DNA of 64,000 bases, from positions 1 to 64,000 of the forward strand of contig BEHM01000003.1 in assembly GCA_002923315.1 (NCBI GenBank), read 5' to 3'. This document shows positions 48,001 to 56,791 of the stretch, piece after piece (position 1 is the stretch's first letter; each line of letters starts with the position of its first letter). The notes below the pieces were generated by a model. It had not been told where the DNA came from. It saw nothing but the letters and a program-made list of their open reading frames with translations, and made no database searches. The DNA comes from a bacterium HR10. Lineage in GTDB: Bacteria > Acidobacteriota > Blastocatellia > HR10. Both the position numbers and the translations under genes were made by a program.

Positions 48001-50907
48001 CTAGGGGCTCAGCGTGCACCAGTGGACGCGCTGGGCGAAGAGGTCGGGGTATTGGGTCTTGAGCCATTCGTGTCGCTTCTGGTGGCAACTGGTGATGATG
48101 ATCTGGTGCTCGCGCGAGAGCTCGCCGAGCAGAAGGCGCATGAGTCGCGCGAAGCGCGCATCATCGGAGTTGGCGAAGGGTTCGTCGAGGATGAGCGGCA
48201 GACGACGATCGCGCGAGAGATAGCGGCTGACAGCGAGGCGCGCGATCAGGCTGAGTTGCTCGCGCGTGCCGAGCGAGAGCTGCGAGCGGAGCTGATTCGT
48301 CTGCAGGATGTCGTCCCGCTCCTTCAAGGCGACGCGCAGCCGCAGCTCCCGATCGAATTGGAGGGCCGCGTAATCGGTCTGGAGGGTGCGAAGCAATTCG
48401 CGGGAGATGTCCGTGAGGGCTTCGGCCCACTGGTCGTGAATCTCCCGCGCAATCCGCTCGAAGATATCGAGCGCGCGCTCGACAGCCTGTTTGAAGTTTT
48501 GGACGCGCTCCAGATGCTGCTTCAATTCCTGCTCCTGCTCGAGCAGCTCGGGACGCTGTTTCTCAAGGCGATCGAACGTGGCAGCGATTTGCGTTCGGAG
48601 CTGGGTCAACTCTTCACGCCGGGCGCGCTCGTGTGCGCTCCAGTGTTCGGCTTCGCTCGCATACTCCTCGGGGGAGCGTTCGGGCATATGGGCGGCGAGC
48701 CCAGGATCCTTGGCTTCCCGCCTGCTGAGGCTCTCGCGCACGCGCGTGCGCTGTTCAAGGAGGACAGAAAGCTCGGGAAGCGTCATCAGGTCTCGTTCCA
48801 CTTGTTCGAGCTTTTGCTTCACGCGTTGTAGGGCGTCGTAGCGCTTGACACCCTCCCGAAAGCGCGCGACCGCCGCTTCTATGTCCTCCAGCGAGGGGGT
48901 CGTCTCCGTGGGATCAACGGCGTGGGCCTCCCGAAGCAGGGCGAGGATGCGCTCGCGGTAGTCCTGCTCCTCTCGGAGCGTGGCCTCTCGGTCGGCCTCC
49001 TCTTGGGCCAGCCTTTCCTCAAGCTGCGCCCGCTCGTGCCTGAGCTCGAACACGCGATCGAGATCTCGGATCAAGCGTTCGATCTCCTCCTGAATCGGTT
49101 CGTCGCCCGGGCGTCCAGCCCGGTCCAGGAACGCGCGGAGATGGCCTCGCTTCTGCTCGAGCTCGAGCTCGCGCTCGCGAAGGGTCGAGCGCTCAAGAAG
49201 CAGAGGCTGCAGTTCCGCCGTCAGGGTCTCGAGCCGCCTGCAAGCGTGCGCCAGAGACTCCAATGAGTCCAATCCCGTCCGGGCGAGAAGCGGACGCATC
49301 TGGTCCTCAAGCTGCGCGCGCTCGATGTGCAGGATCTCGATCTGCTGCTGAAGGCGATCGGCTTCCGCGTGAGCGCGCATCCATTCCTGCCGGCGGTGCG
49401 TTCTGGCGGTGCGGCGAAGGGCGAGCCAGAGACCGAGCGACAGTGCGGTCAGAAGGCCGGGCAGAACGCTCGCGTGATCGAATCCGAGAAGGAGAGCGAT
49501 CGAGGTGATGATGCCCCCTATCAGCGTGAGTGCGAGCATGCGCTCTGCCCTTCGGCGCGCGCGATCGCGCTCTCGCTCGATCTCCGCGCAGAGCGCCAGA
49601 TGTTCTTCCCGGCGTTCTTCCGCGAGACGGCTCTGGCGCTGGAGATCGCTCCGGCGCGCTTCGGCTTCGAGCGCGCGCCGACGCTCTTCCAAATCGAGGG
49701 CGCCCACTCGCTCGCGCCACTGCTCGAACTCCTCAAGGTGGATACCGCGCTCGGCGAGCCGCTGCTGCTCGGCGTGCACTTTCTGCCATCCTTCGTGGAT
49801 CTTCCCGTGAAGCTCTTTGTACTGCTCGGCGAGCACGACCAGTTGCTCGCGATCTGCTGGAGTGAAGGACGCGAGCGAGCCGAATCGCTCCTCCTGCTCT
49901 CGGATCTCGGCATATCGGCGATGCGCGCGTCCGAGCTGCTCCTCGCGCGCCGCGCGCTCGCGCGTGATTCGGCGCAGAGCGCCCATCCAGCTTTCCAGGT
50001 TCGCGAGCTGCGCCGCCGGGAATGTCTCATAAGGCGCGAGCGCCTCGTATTCCTGTCGCAGGCGATGTCGTTCCGCTTCGAGGCTCTCTCGTCGCTCGCG
50101 CGCGCGCTCCAGCCGCTCGTATTCGGCGCGTTCGCGCAAGTAGTGTGCGAGCCGCTGCCGCGCCTGCGCCTCTTCGATCTCGCGCTCCAGAGCACCGATT
50201 CGAACCAGTTGCGGTTCAATCTGGCGGCGCTCCCGATCCAACTGCTCCAACTTCTCACGAATGTCTTCCAATTTCGCCTTCACGCGCTGAAGCTCGGTGT
50301 CAATCCTCAGCGGCCCCTTCCCCGTGCGCGAGGCGGGGAATTCCTCAAGGGCTTTCCTCAAAGCCCTTATGGCATCGGCCGCCGTCCGATCCCCGGCCTC
50401 GGCATCGGCGATCTTCTGAAGCTGCACGGTGAGGTCGCTCAGATCGGGGAGCGCTTGAAGCGCCGCCTGTCGAACGAGGCACGTGTTCACGAACTGTTCG
50501 CGAGAGAGCCCGAGAAGAATCTCCCCGACCTCCCTCCGCTGTCGGACGAATGCGTCAGTGATCTCCGTTCCCCCCTCTGAGAGGTTGAAGATCCGCGCGC
50601 GACCGCGGTGGAAATCCCTGAGGATGCGCAGGCGGGTCCAGCCGTGCCGGCCGAGGGCGCGCACCTCCAAGCTCACCTGATATGGCCCGCCATCATCAGG
50701 ACGATACACTTCGCGCTCGGCGAGCGCATCCGGCGTTGTGCGCTCGCGGGGGGGGAAGCCGTAGAGCGCCGCCACAATGGCCGCGACGATCGTGCTCTTG
50801 CCGAATTCGTTCTCCTCGATGAGGAGGTTCACCTTGTCGGGATCGAAGACGATCTCACAATTCTGCAGCTTCCCGAAGCCGACAAGATGCAGGCGTTCGA
50901 TCTTCAT
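48001..50907 (-). CDS. YhaN-like SMC/Rad50-type AAA ATPase with mid-protein membrane segment
   Basis: A protein of 968 residues; AGGAGAG precedes the ATG. N-terminal ATPase half MKIERLHLVGFGKLQ with the P-loop at 31-39 (EENEFGKST; the usual first glycine is glutamate), then long coiled coils (about 190-440 and 500-880) interrupted by two hydrophobic helices (about 455-495, LALTLIGGIITSIALLLGF and LPGLLTALSLGLWLAL). The C-terminal half has QLSLGTREQLSLIARLAVSRYL (signature) and LPLILDEPFANSD (Walker B). The layout is that of YhaN, partner of the nuclease YhaO, encoded 28 bp upstream here. It probably works in DNA repair or processing near the membrane. Last gene of the kinase-regulator run. 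Confidence 0.82.
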   Translation of the reverse strand: MKIERLHLVGFGKLQNCEIVFDPDKVNLLIEENEFGKSTIVAAIVAALYGFPPRERTTPDALAEREVYRPDDGGPYQVSLEVRALGRHGWTRLRILRDFHRGRARIFNLSEGGTEITDAFVRQRREVGEILLGLSREQFVNTCLVRQAALQALPDLSDLTVQLQKIADAEAGDRTAADAIRALRKALEEFPASRTGKGPLRIDTELQRVKAKLEDIREKLEQLDRERRQIEPQLVRIGALEREIEEAQARQRLAHYLRERAEYERLERARERRESLEAERHRLRQEYEALAPYETFPAAQLANLESWMGALRRITRERAAREEQLGRAHRRYAEIREQEERFGSLASFTPADREQLVVLAEQYKELHGKIHEGWQKVHAEQQRLAERGIHLEEFEQWRERVGALDLEERRRALEAEARRSDLQRQSRLAEERREEHLALCAEIERERDRARRRAERMLALTLIGGIITSIALLLGFDHASVLPGLLTALSLGLWLALRRTARTHRRQEWMRAHAEADRLQQQIEILHIERAQLEDQMRPLLARTGLDSLESLAHACRRLETLTAELQPLLLERSTLRERELELEQKRGHLRAFLDRAGRPGDEPIQEEIERLIRDLDRVFELRHERAQLEERLAQEEADREATLREEQDYRERILALLREAHAVDPTETTPSLEDIEAAVARFREGVKRYDALQRVKQKLEQVERDLMTLPELSVLLEQRTRVRESLSRREAKDPGLAAHMPERSPEEYASEAEHWSAHERARREELTQLRTQIAATFDRLEKQRPELLEQEQELKQHLERVQNFKQAVERALDIFERIAREIHDQWAEALTDISRELLRTLQTDYAALQFDRELRLRVALKERDDILQTNQLRSQLSLGTREQLSLIARLAVSRYLSRDRRLPLILDEPFANSDDARFARLMRLLLGELSREHQIIITSCHQKRHEWLKTQYPDLFAQRVHWCTLSP

Positions 50908-50935
50908 GGCTGCACTCTCTCCTGATGGGTGCGCG

Positions 50936-52138
50936 TCACTCCTCGTAGATGGGCTTCACCTCGCCCTGGATGAGCGCATCGAGGCCGTAGTCGAGCGCTC
51001 GTTCAAGAAGCGCGCGTTCCTGCGGATCGGACGTCGCCGTGATGCGCCGCCGCATCTCTTGGATGAAGCGACCCTGCGTCGTGCGCGGATCGGCCGTGTC
51101 CAGATCGTAAGCCGGACGCGTGCGATCGGCGATGGCCAGGTGGAAATACTCGTGTTGCAGATCTTCGAGGATGGACGCCGGGCGAAGGCCCCGCGGAAGC
51201 CGTCCCTCCATCCGCAGGAAGACGATATCCGAGGCCGTGGCGCCACACTCGCGCAGTCTCCCGATGACGCGCTCGCGCAAGCCGCTTTCGGTCTCAACTC
51301 CGGTCACGTCCACCTCCACGTCGTGGATCATCCGCTCATCCACGCGAATTTTCTCCATTGCAAGGAGGCCGTGCTCGCCAATCTCCCCGAGCAGGGCATA
51401 ATGAGGGCCAGCTTCGGAGAGATAGCGACCGGCGAGACATCCGGTGTAGGCGGCGCGCACGCGCCCCTCCGCGTCGGTGATCTCCGCATAGTGATGGTAA
51501 TGGCCGAGGGCCGCATAGGAGAAGCCTTGCGCGAGCAGCTCCTGGCGGGAGAAGGGGGCTGTGAACATCTTCTCGGAGCGGTCGCGCCCGGCATATTCGA
51601 TCCACGATCCGTGAAAGAGCAGCACGCTTATTGGAGCGCGGGGACGCGGAATCGGAGCGCCCAACAGCCGTTCCTCCAGAGGCACGTTGCGCACGTGCGC
51701 GCGTCCGGTGATCGTGACCTCCGGGCGCGCGGGATGCGGCACCGTCTCGAATTCGGCCGTTCGGAAGATGGTGACGTTCTTCGGCCATAGGCGCATGCCG
51801 CGCGCGCGCAGGACCTCGTCGGCGTAAAACGACGTGGGCGAGCAACAGTCGTGATTGCCGGGAGCGATGAAGACGGGGATGGGATCGAGCGACGCGAAAG
51901 CTTCCAGGACGCGCGCGACGGTCTCGGCCGAGATCGCCTCATCGTCCCACAGATCGCCGGGGATGAACAGGGCTTCGACCTTGTGCTCGCGGGCGAGACG
52001 GCAGGCTTTCCCCACCAGCTCTGTGATCTCTTGGCGGCGCTGCTCGCGCTTCTCCCGGGGCCAGGCCAGTTGCGAGCCGGTCAATCGGGAGTCCAGATGG
52101 ACGTCGGAGAACTGCAGGAATCGAAGCCTGACGACCAT
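50936..52138 (-). CDS. YhaO/SbcD-like metallophosphoesterase (Mre11-type exonuclease)
   Basis: A protein of 400 residues. Phosphoesterase motifs in order: FSDVHLDS (D11, H13), GDLWDDEA (D about 63), APGNHDCCSPT (N and H about 98-99), LLFHGSW and LGHYHHYAEI (metal histidines). After the catalytic domain (about 1-270) comes a C-terminal capping region. It should be a Mn-dependent nuclease acting with the YhaN-like ATPase downstream. It begins 36 bp after the response regulator; GAGAGGACC precedes the ATG. The link to a two-component system is unusual. Confidence 0.83.
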   Translation of the reverse strand: MVVRLRFLQFSDVHLDSRLTGSQLAWPREKREQRRQEITELVGKACRLAREHKVEALFIPGDLWDDEAISAETVARVLEAFASLDPIPVFIAPGNHDCCSPTSFYADEVLRARGMRLWPKNVTIFRTAEFETVPHPARPEVTITGRAHVRNVPLEERLLGAPIPRPRAPISVLLFHGSWIEYAGRDRSEKMFTAPFSRQELLAQGFSYAALGHYHHYAEITDAEGRVRAAYTGCLAGRYLSEAGPHYALLGEIGEHGLLAMEKIRVDERMIHDVEVDVTGVETESGLRERVIGRLRECGATASDIVFLRMEGRLPRGLRPASILEDLQHEYFHLAIADRTRPAYDLDTADPRTTQGRFIQEMRRRITATSDPQERALLERALDYGLDALIQGEVKPIYEE

Positions 52139-52174
52139 GTCGGTCCTCTCTCGCCCGGCCCGGGCCTCCGCCCC

Positions 52175-53590
52175 TCATTTCACGCTGATGTTGTAGGCTT
52201 TGATCTTGCTGTTGAGCGTCGTCGTGTTCATCCCGAGCAGGCGCGCGGCGCGACTCTGATTGCCGCCGGTGATCTCCAGCGCGCGCCGGATGAGGCTGAT
52301 CTCGAACTTGGCGACCTCATCGTAGAAGGAGATGCCCTGCGCGATGGGGATGTCCCGCGCCAGATCATCCGTCCTCACGCGGTGCAGGAACTCCTCGGCC
52401 GCGCGCGGATCGAGGATCTCATCGGGCAGACAGTCGAGCGTGATCCGGTCGCCGCGCGCGATGATGACGGCGCGCTCGATCACGTTCTCCAACTCGCGCA
52501 CATTGCCCGGCCACGGATATTCCTCCAGAGCGCGCAGCACCTCCGGATCCAATTCCGTCGAGATGTTTCGATTGTTCTCGGCATTGAATTTCCGGATGAA
52601 GTGTTGGACCAGCGGCAGGATGTCCTCCTTCCGCTCCCGCAGCGGCGGCAGATGGATCGTGATGACGTTGAGCCGATAGAAGAGGTCTTCGCGAAAGCGC
52701 CCCTCGCTCACGGCCTTCTTGAGATCAATATTGGTGGCCGCGATGATCCGCACGTCCACCCGCCGCGTCGTCGTGTCGCCGAGGGGCGTGAACTCGCGTT
52801 CCTGGATGACGCGCAGGAGCTTGGCTTGGATGTCGAGGCTGATGTTGCCGATCTCATCAAGGAAGATGCTGCCGCCGTCGGCGATCTCGAATCGGCCCTT
52901 CTTGGCGGCGATGGCGCCGGTGAAGGCGCCTTTGACGTGACCGAACAGATCGCTCTCCAGAAGCTCCGGAGAGACATTGCTGCAGTTGACGGCGACGAAC
53001 TGACCGGTCTCCGCGCGCGGGCTCATGAAGTGGATGGCGCGGGCGATCAGCTCCTTGCCCGTTCCCGATTCGCCTTGGATCAGCACGGTCGAGCGCGTGG
53101 GGGCCACCTGCGCGACCAGATCGAGGACCTTGCGCATCTTCGGACTGCGTGCGATGATCTGGCGAAGAGCCGATCCCTGACGCAGCGTCTGGCTCAGGAT
53201 GCGGCGCTCCTCGTCCTTGCGACGGCGGCGAATCCCGGCCTCGACCACCTGCACGATCTGATCGTTCTGAAACGGCTTGCGGATGCAGTTGAAGGCCCCC
53301 AGTTGCCAGGCGGCCATCGCCGTCTCGAAGGTCGCATAGGCCGTGATGATGACGACCACGGCCTCGGGGTCGAGGCGCAGCAGCTCCTGCAGCGTCGCGA
53401 TCCCCCCCATGCCGGGCATGGAGACGTCGAGCAGGACCAGATCATACGGGCGTTCGCGGAATTTCTCCAACCCTTCTTCGCCTGTGCGCGCGGTGTCCAC
53501 ACGATAGCCCTCGGCCGTGAGCAGGCTCTCGAGGACATCGCGCATTACTTCTTCATCGTCAATGACCAGGATCGTCCCCTTGCGACCCAT
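52175..53590 (-). CDS. Sigma-54-dependent response regulator (PrsR/NtrC type)
   Basis: A protein of 471 residues. Receiver 1-120 with D55 (LVLLDVSMPGMGG) and K about 105; AAA+ about 145-375 with Walker [15 protein letters not shown] (HVKGAFTGAIAA) and Walker B IFLDE; Fis-type helix-turn-helix at the end (GGNQSRAARLLGMNTTTLNSKI). It follows the membrane histidine kinase gene by 79 bp on the same strand and is its obvious partner. Likely target sites are the TTCC-N8-GGAA pairs near 47950 and 56730. An extended -10 box (TGCTACCAT) lies 10 nt before its ATG, so it may also have its own promoter. Confidence 0.9.
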   Translation of the reverse strand: MGRKGTILVIDDEEVMRDVLESLLTAEGYRVDTARTGEEGLEKFRERPYDLVLLDVSMPGMGGIATLQELLRLDPEAVVVIITAYATFETAMAAWQLGAFNCIRKPFQNDQIVQVVEAGIRRRRKDEERRILSQTLRQGSALRQIIARSPKMRKVLDLVAQVAPTRSTVLIQGESGTGKELIARAIHFMSPRAETGQFVAVNCSNVSPELLESDLFGHVKGAFTGAIAAKKGRFEIADGGSIFLDEIGNISLDIQAKLLRVIQEREFTPLGDTTTRRVDVRIIAATNIDLKKAVSEGRFREDLFYRLNVITIHLPPLRERKEDILPLVQHFIRKFNAENNRNISTELDPEVLRALEEYPWPGNVRELENVIERAVIIARGDRITLDCLPDEILDPRAAEEFLHRVRTDDLARDIPIAQGISFYDEVAKFEISLIRRALEITGGNQSRAARLLGMNTTTLNSKIKAYNISVK

Positions 53591-53600
53591 AGCGTTCTAA

Positions 53601-53609
53601 ATGGTAGCA
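53601..53609 (-). promoter_or_regulatory. Extended -10 box before the response regulator
   Basis: Minus strand TGC-TACCAT (53609-53601), 10 nt before the ATG at 53590, with no Shine-Dalgarno between. It may give a leaderless mRNA for the regulator independent of the kinase gene. Confidence 0.4.
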
Positions 53610-53669
53610 CAAGGTACGAGCCGAGCAGAATGGGCGTGTTCGGTGAGGGCGCGCCGTCTTCCGGAGAGA

Positions 53670-56603
53670 TCAATCTCCGGCCGCCACGGCTCTTTCCGGC
53701 GTCTCGCCCAAGGCGCCTGAGGCGCGCCGAGCGTTCAGAGCAGGCAGCGCGATGGTGAACCGCGTGCCGCGACCGACCTGGCTCTCGACGAAGATGCGCC
53801 CGGCATGTTCTTGGATGATGCCGTAGCTGAGTGCCAGGCCCAGGCCGGTCCCCCGCCCCACGCCCTTGGTCGTGAAGAACGGATCGTAAATGCGGGCGAT
53901 GTGTTCGGGCGGGATGCCCACCCCCGTGTCCTCGACGTCCACGCAGACCTGACCATCGCTCAGATAGGCGGCCAACGTGAGCCGTCCGCCCTCGGGCATG
54001 GCATCGCGCGCGTTCAGGATCAGGTTCATGAAGACCTGCTGCAACTTCGTCGCGTCACCGAGCACCGGCGGCAGCTCCTCGGCGTATCGTCGCACCACCT
54101 CGATGCGCGTATTGCGCAATTGGGGTTCCAGAAGCTGGAGCGTGTCGTCGAGGACGCTTCGGATGTCCAGCTCGCTCACCGTCGGGCGCTCCATGCGCGC
54201 GAAGTTCAACAGACTCTGGACGATCTGTGACGCGCGCAGCACCTGCGTCTCGATCTTCTCCAGGAGCGCGCGACGCGGATCGGTCGGGGGGAACTGCTTG
54301 AGGAGCATCTGCGTGTAGCTGGAGATCCCCGCCAGCGGCGTGTTCACCTCGTGCGCGACTCCGGCAGCCAGCAGGCCCAACGAGGAGAGTTTCTCCCGTT
54401 GCTGCAATTGCTCCTCAAGCCGCACCCGATGCGTCAGGTCTTCGAGGACGAGCAGCGATCCCGAGGGCCCGCCCGAGCGCATCCAGAGCGGGACGAGCGA
54501 GACATTGAGGACGAGATCACGGTCCTCACCCGCGCGCCAGCGGAACTTATAGATGTTTCGCACCTCGGGCACGGCCCATCCGTGAGGATGCGTGACGTCG
54601 CGGAGCGCGCGGAGGAGGTCCGGGTCCAGAAGCTCTTCGATCGGACGGTCGAGCGCTTGCGGACGCGGGATCCCCACGAGTGCTTCCGCCGCCGAATTCC
54701 ACATCGTGACGCGCCCTTCAGGCGTGAGGGCGATGATCCCCATATTGATGGATTCGATGACGCTCTCGCTGAACTCCTTGAGTTGGGCCAACTCGGCAGC
54801 GCGGCGGGCCTGCTCACCGTAGAGGAGGCTATTTTCGATGGCAATGGCGAGGTATCCGGAGATGACGCGCAGCAGCCCGACATCCTCCGAGGTGAGAAGC
54901 GGCGCCTCCATGGGCCGACCGAGCGCCAGGATCGCGATCGGCCGATCGTGAGTCAGGCAGGGGACGAAATACTGCAGATCATCCACGCCGCGCGCGAAGG
55001 TCTCCGGGAGCCAGGGGGTCACCTCGCGCGCGAGGACGCCACTGCGGCCGCTCTCGGCCAGGACGATCCGCCCGAAATCCGGAGGCAGCTCCAGATCCGC
55101 CGCCGACACGCCTCGAGAGAAGGCGAGGCGATATCCCACCGGCGTGCGCGCGTCCTCGATGAAGATGGCGATCTTCTCGACCGAGAAGATCCGTCGCAGG
55201 TGTTCCGCTGTTCGCTCCAGCAGGGCCTCCAGATCCGTCGTCGCCGAGATCGTCCGGATGAAGGCATCGAGACTGCGGCGGGCGCTATATCGCTCGCCGT
55301 AAAAGAGCCGATCCATGCGCTCCATGAGCCAATTCTTGATCGGCGCGAAGAGCATGGCGATGGCGAGCACTCCGCCCACGGTGACGGCCTGAATGAACCA
55401 GGTCGGCGCATTCGGCACCAGTTCGGTGATGAGCGTCGCCCCCTTGCCCAGAATGATCGCATAGAGCGCGGCCACCGACGCCGTCGCGAGGAAATGGACG
55501 AAGCTGCGCCGCACGATCACGTCCACGTCCATCAGCCGATACCGCACGATCGAGTAGCCGAACGACAGAGGGATGAAGATGAGCGGGCCGATGGCCAGCG
55601 CTTCGGCGACCGGAGAGACGTTCGGGGTGACGAAATATGTGTAGAGCTCGTAGGCCGTGAAGGGGAGGATGCTCACGCCGAGTCCCCAGACGATCCACTT
55701 CATCTGTTGTCGCAGCAGGGGAGTCTCGGCCTTGAGAAATGTGCGGACCAGGAGACCACCGCCCGCGAGGAAGCAGCCGATGAATTGAATGAGCGCCGCC
55801 GCGTCCAGGTGCGCGCGCAACCGCACCACCGATTCGGTGCGAGGTCGCCAGCCAGTCGCCAACGCGATCTCCAGGGCCAGCAGGATCATGGCCGGCATGT
55901 AAATGGCCACCGTAACCGCACGCCGCTGCCGCACGATCTGCCGCCGGAGTGGAAACAGCGCCGCGAAGTGCAGAAAGAGTGGGGCCAGAAGCAGCAGCGC
56001 GGCATTATCGGCCAGGAAGATGATCCAATCCAGCCGATCGAACGTCTCCGTGAAGCTGTAGAAATGGACGACGAAAGCCATCAAGCAGATCAAGTAGAAA
56101 TGGCGCACATACGGAGCCCGCCCCTGCTTGAGTAGCACGTAGAGGCCGATCACCAGGTAGACGACGCCAATGGCCGCCAGATAGAGGCCTCGCCCGAGCT
56201 TCTGCGGCTTGGCCACTAATTCGGGGATGTCTGCCACCCACGTCGAGCGATCCCCGTAGACATTGGCGCGTTCGATGAGGTAGGAGATCGGTGCTCCGAC
56301 ACCCGCCGCCTCGAGATAGATCTGGACATCGCTTGCGCGCGCGACAGCGTCGAAGGGGGAGCTGCCGCTCAGGCTGATCCCCACCAGGCGATCACCTCGG
56401 CGCACTCCAGCTCGTGCGGCCGGACCCTCGGGGTCCACGATCGTCGCGACGATCCCCCGAGGAGAGTCCGCCCACGTCACCCCATCATATGGAATTTGAG
56501 GCCGCTTGAGACGAGAGTGGAGGTTGAGGGTCCCCAGCAGGACCAATGCGCCGGTCACAAGCAGGAGGAATATCGTTTGTCGGCTCAACCTCCTCGGCAT
56601 CAT
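53670..56603 (-). CDS. PDZ-containing multi-pass membrane sensor histidine kinase (PrsK-like)
   Basis: A protein of 977 residues. Helix 1 (about 10-30), a PDZ-like extracytoplasmic domain (about 45-130: GIVATIVDPEGPAARAGVRRGDRLVGI), then eight or so helices (about 140-430), a GAF domain (about 445-600), PAS (about 620-735), phosphoacceptor helix GVAHEVNTPLAGISSYTQ (H about 757), and HATPase with NLILNARDAMPEGG, DTGVGIPPEH and GTGLGLALSYG. Membrane region plus GAF plus kinase resembles PrsK of PEP-CTERM/exosortase systems, but no exosortase is seen and the PDZ domain is an addition. The ATG at 56603 (or 56600) has no ribosome site; its likely sigma-54 promoter ends only 14 nt upstream. Confidence 0.85.
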   Translation of the reverse strand: MMPRRLSRQTIFLLLVTGALVLLGTLNLHSRLKRPQIPYDGVTWADSPRGIVATIVDPEGPAARAGVRRGDRLVGISLSGSSPFDAVARASDVQIYLEAAGVGAPISYLIERANVYGDRSTWVADIPELVAKPQKLGRGLYLAAIGVVYLVIGLYVLLKQGRAPYVRHFYLICLMAFVVHFYSFTETFDRLDWIIFLADNAALLLLAPLFLHFAALFPLRRQIVRQRRAVTVAIYMPAMILLALEIALATGWRPRTESVVRLRAHLDAAALIQFIGCFLAGGGLLVRTFLKAETPLLRQQMKWIVWGLGVSILPFTAYELYTYFVTPNVSPVAEALAIGPLIFIPLSFGYSIVRYRLMDVDVIVRRSFVHFLATASVAALYAIILGKGATLITELVPNAPTWFIQAVTVGGVLAIAMLFAPIKNWLMERMDRLFYGERYSARRSLDAFIRTISATTDLEALLERTAEHLRRIFSVEKIAIFIEDARTPVGYRLAFSRGVSAADLELPPDFGRIVLAESGRSGVLAREVTPWLPETFARGVDDLQYFVPCLTHDRPIAILALGRPMEAPLLTSEDVGLLRVISGYLAIAIENSLLYGEQARRAAELAQLKEFSESVIESINMGIIALTPEGRVTMWNSAAEALVGIPRPQALDRPIEELLDPDLLRALRDVTHPHGWAVPEVRNIYKFRWRAGEDRDLVLNVSLVPLWMRSGGPSGSLLVLEDLTHRVRLEEQLQQREKLSSLGLLAAGVAHEVNTPLAGISSYTQMLLKQFPPTDPRRALLEKIETQVLRASQIVQSLLNFARMERPTVSELDIRSVLDDTLQLLEPQLRNTRIEVVRRYAEELPPVLGDATKLQQVFMNLILNARDAMPEGGRLTLAAYLSDGQVCVDVEDTGVGIPPEHIARIYDPFFTTKGVGRGTGLGLALSYGIIQEHAGRIFVESQVGRGTRFTIALPALNARRASGALGETPERAVAAGD

Positions 56604-56616
56604 CGCCAGTTATGTA

Positions 56617-56632
56617 AGCAAATTCCATTCCG
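56617..56632 (-). promoter_or_regulatory. Probable sigma-54 promoter of the histidine kinase
   Basis: Minus strand CGGAATGGAATTTGCT: GG and GC separated by 10 bp and a perfect TTGCT -12 element; the -24 element (CGGAAT) deviates at three positions. The GC is about 14 nt before the ATG at 56603. Confidence 0.5.
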
Positions 56633-56673
56633 CGAAATGCGCAGCGACGGTAACCGCTGAATTTTCAGCCCGT

Positions 56674-56690
56674 TCCCTCAAGAGAGGGGA
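56674..56690 (-). terminator. Small hairpin after the beta-barrel gene
   Basis: CCCTC-AAGA-GAGGG (5-6 bp stem, 4-nt loop) in the gap after the barrel gene. No U-run; weak terminator candidate, or part of the enhancer-promoter interval. Confidence 0.25.
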
Positions 56691-56710
56691 TGTTGGGGCT
56701 TCACCAAACC

Positions 56711-56747
56711 TTCCATTTTTTCGGAAACTCCTTCCATATTTTCGGAA
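56711..56747 (-). promoter_or_regulatory. Tandem enhancer-like palindromes upstream of the histidine kinase
   Basis: TTCCATTTTTTCGGAA (56711-56726) and TTCCATATTTTCGGAA (56732-56747) repeat the TTCC-N8-GGAA element found at 47932-47968, again with starts 21 bp apart. They lie about 105-140 bp upstream of the predicted sigma-54 start. Confidence 0.7.
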
Positions 56748-56791
56748 GTTGCTGCCGCTCATGCCGCGACCAGAGCCAGAGGCCCAGAGCG

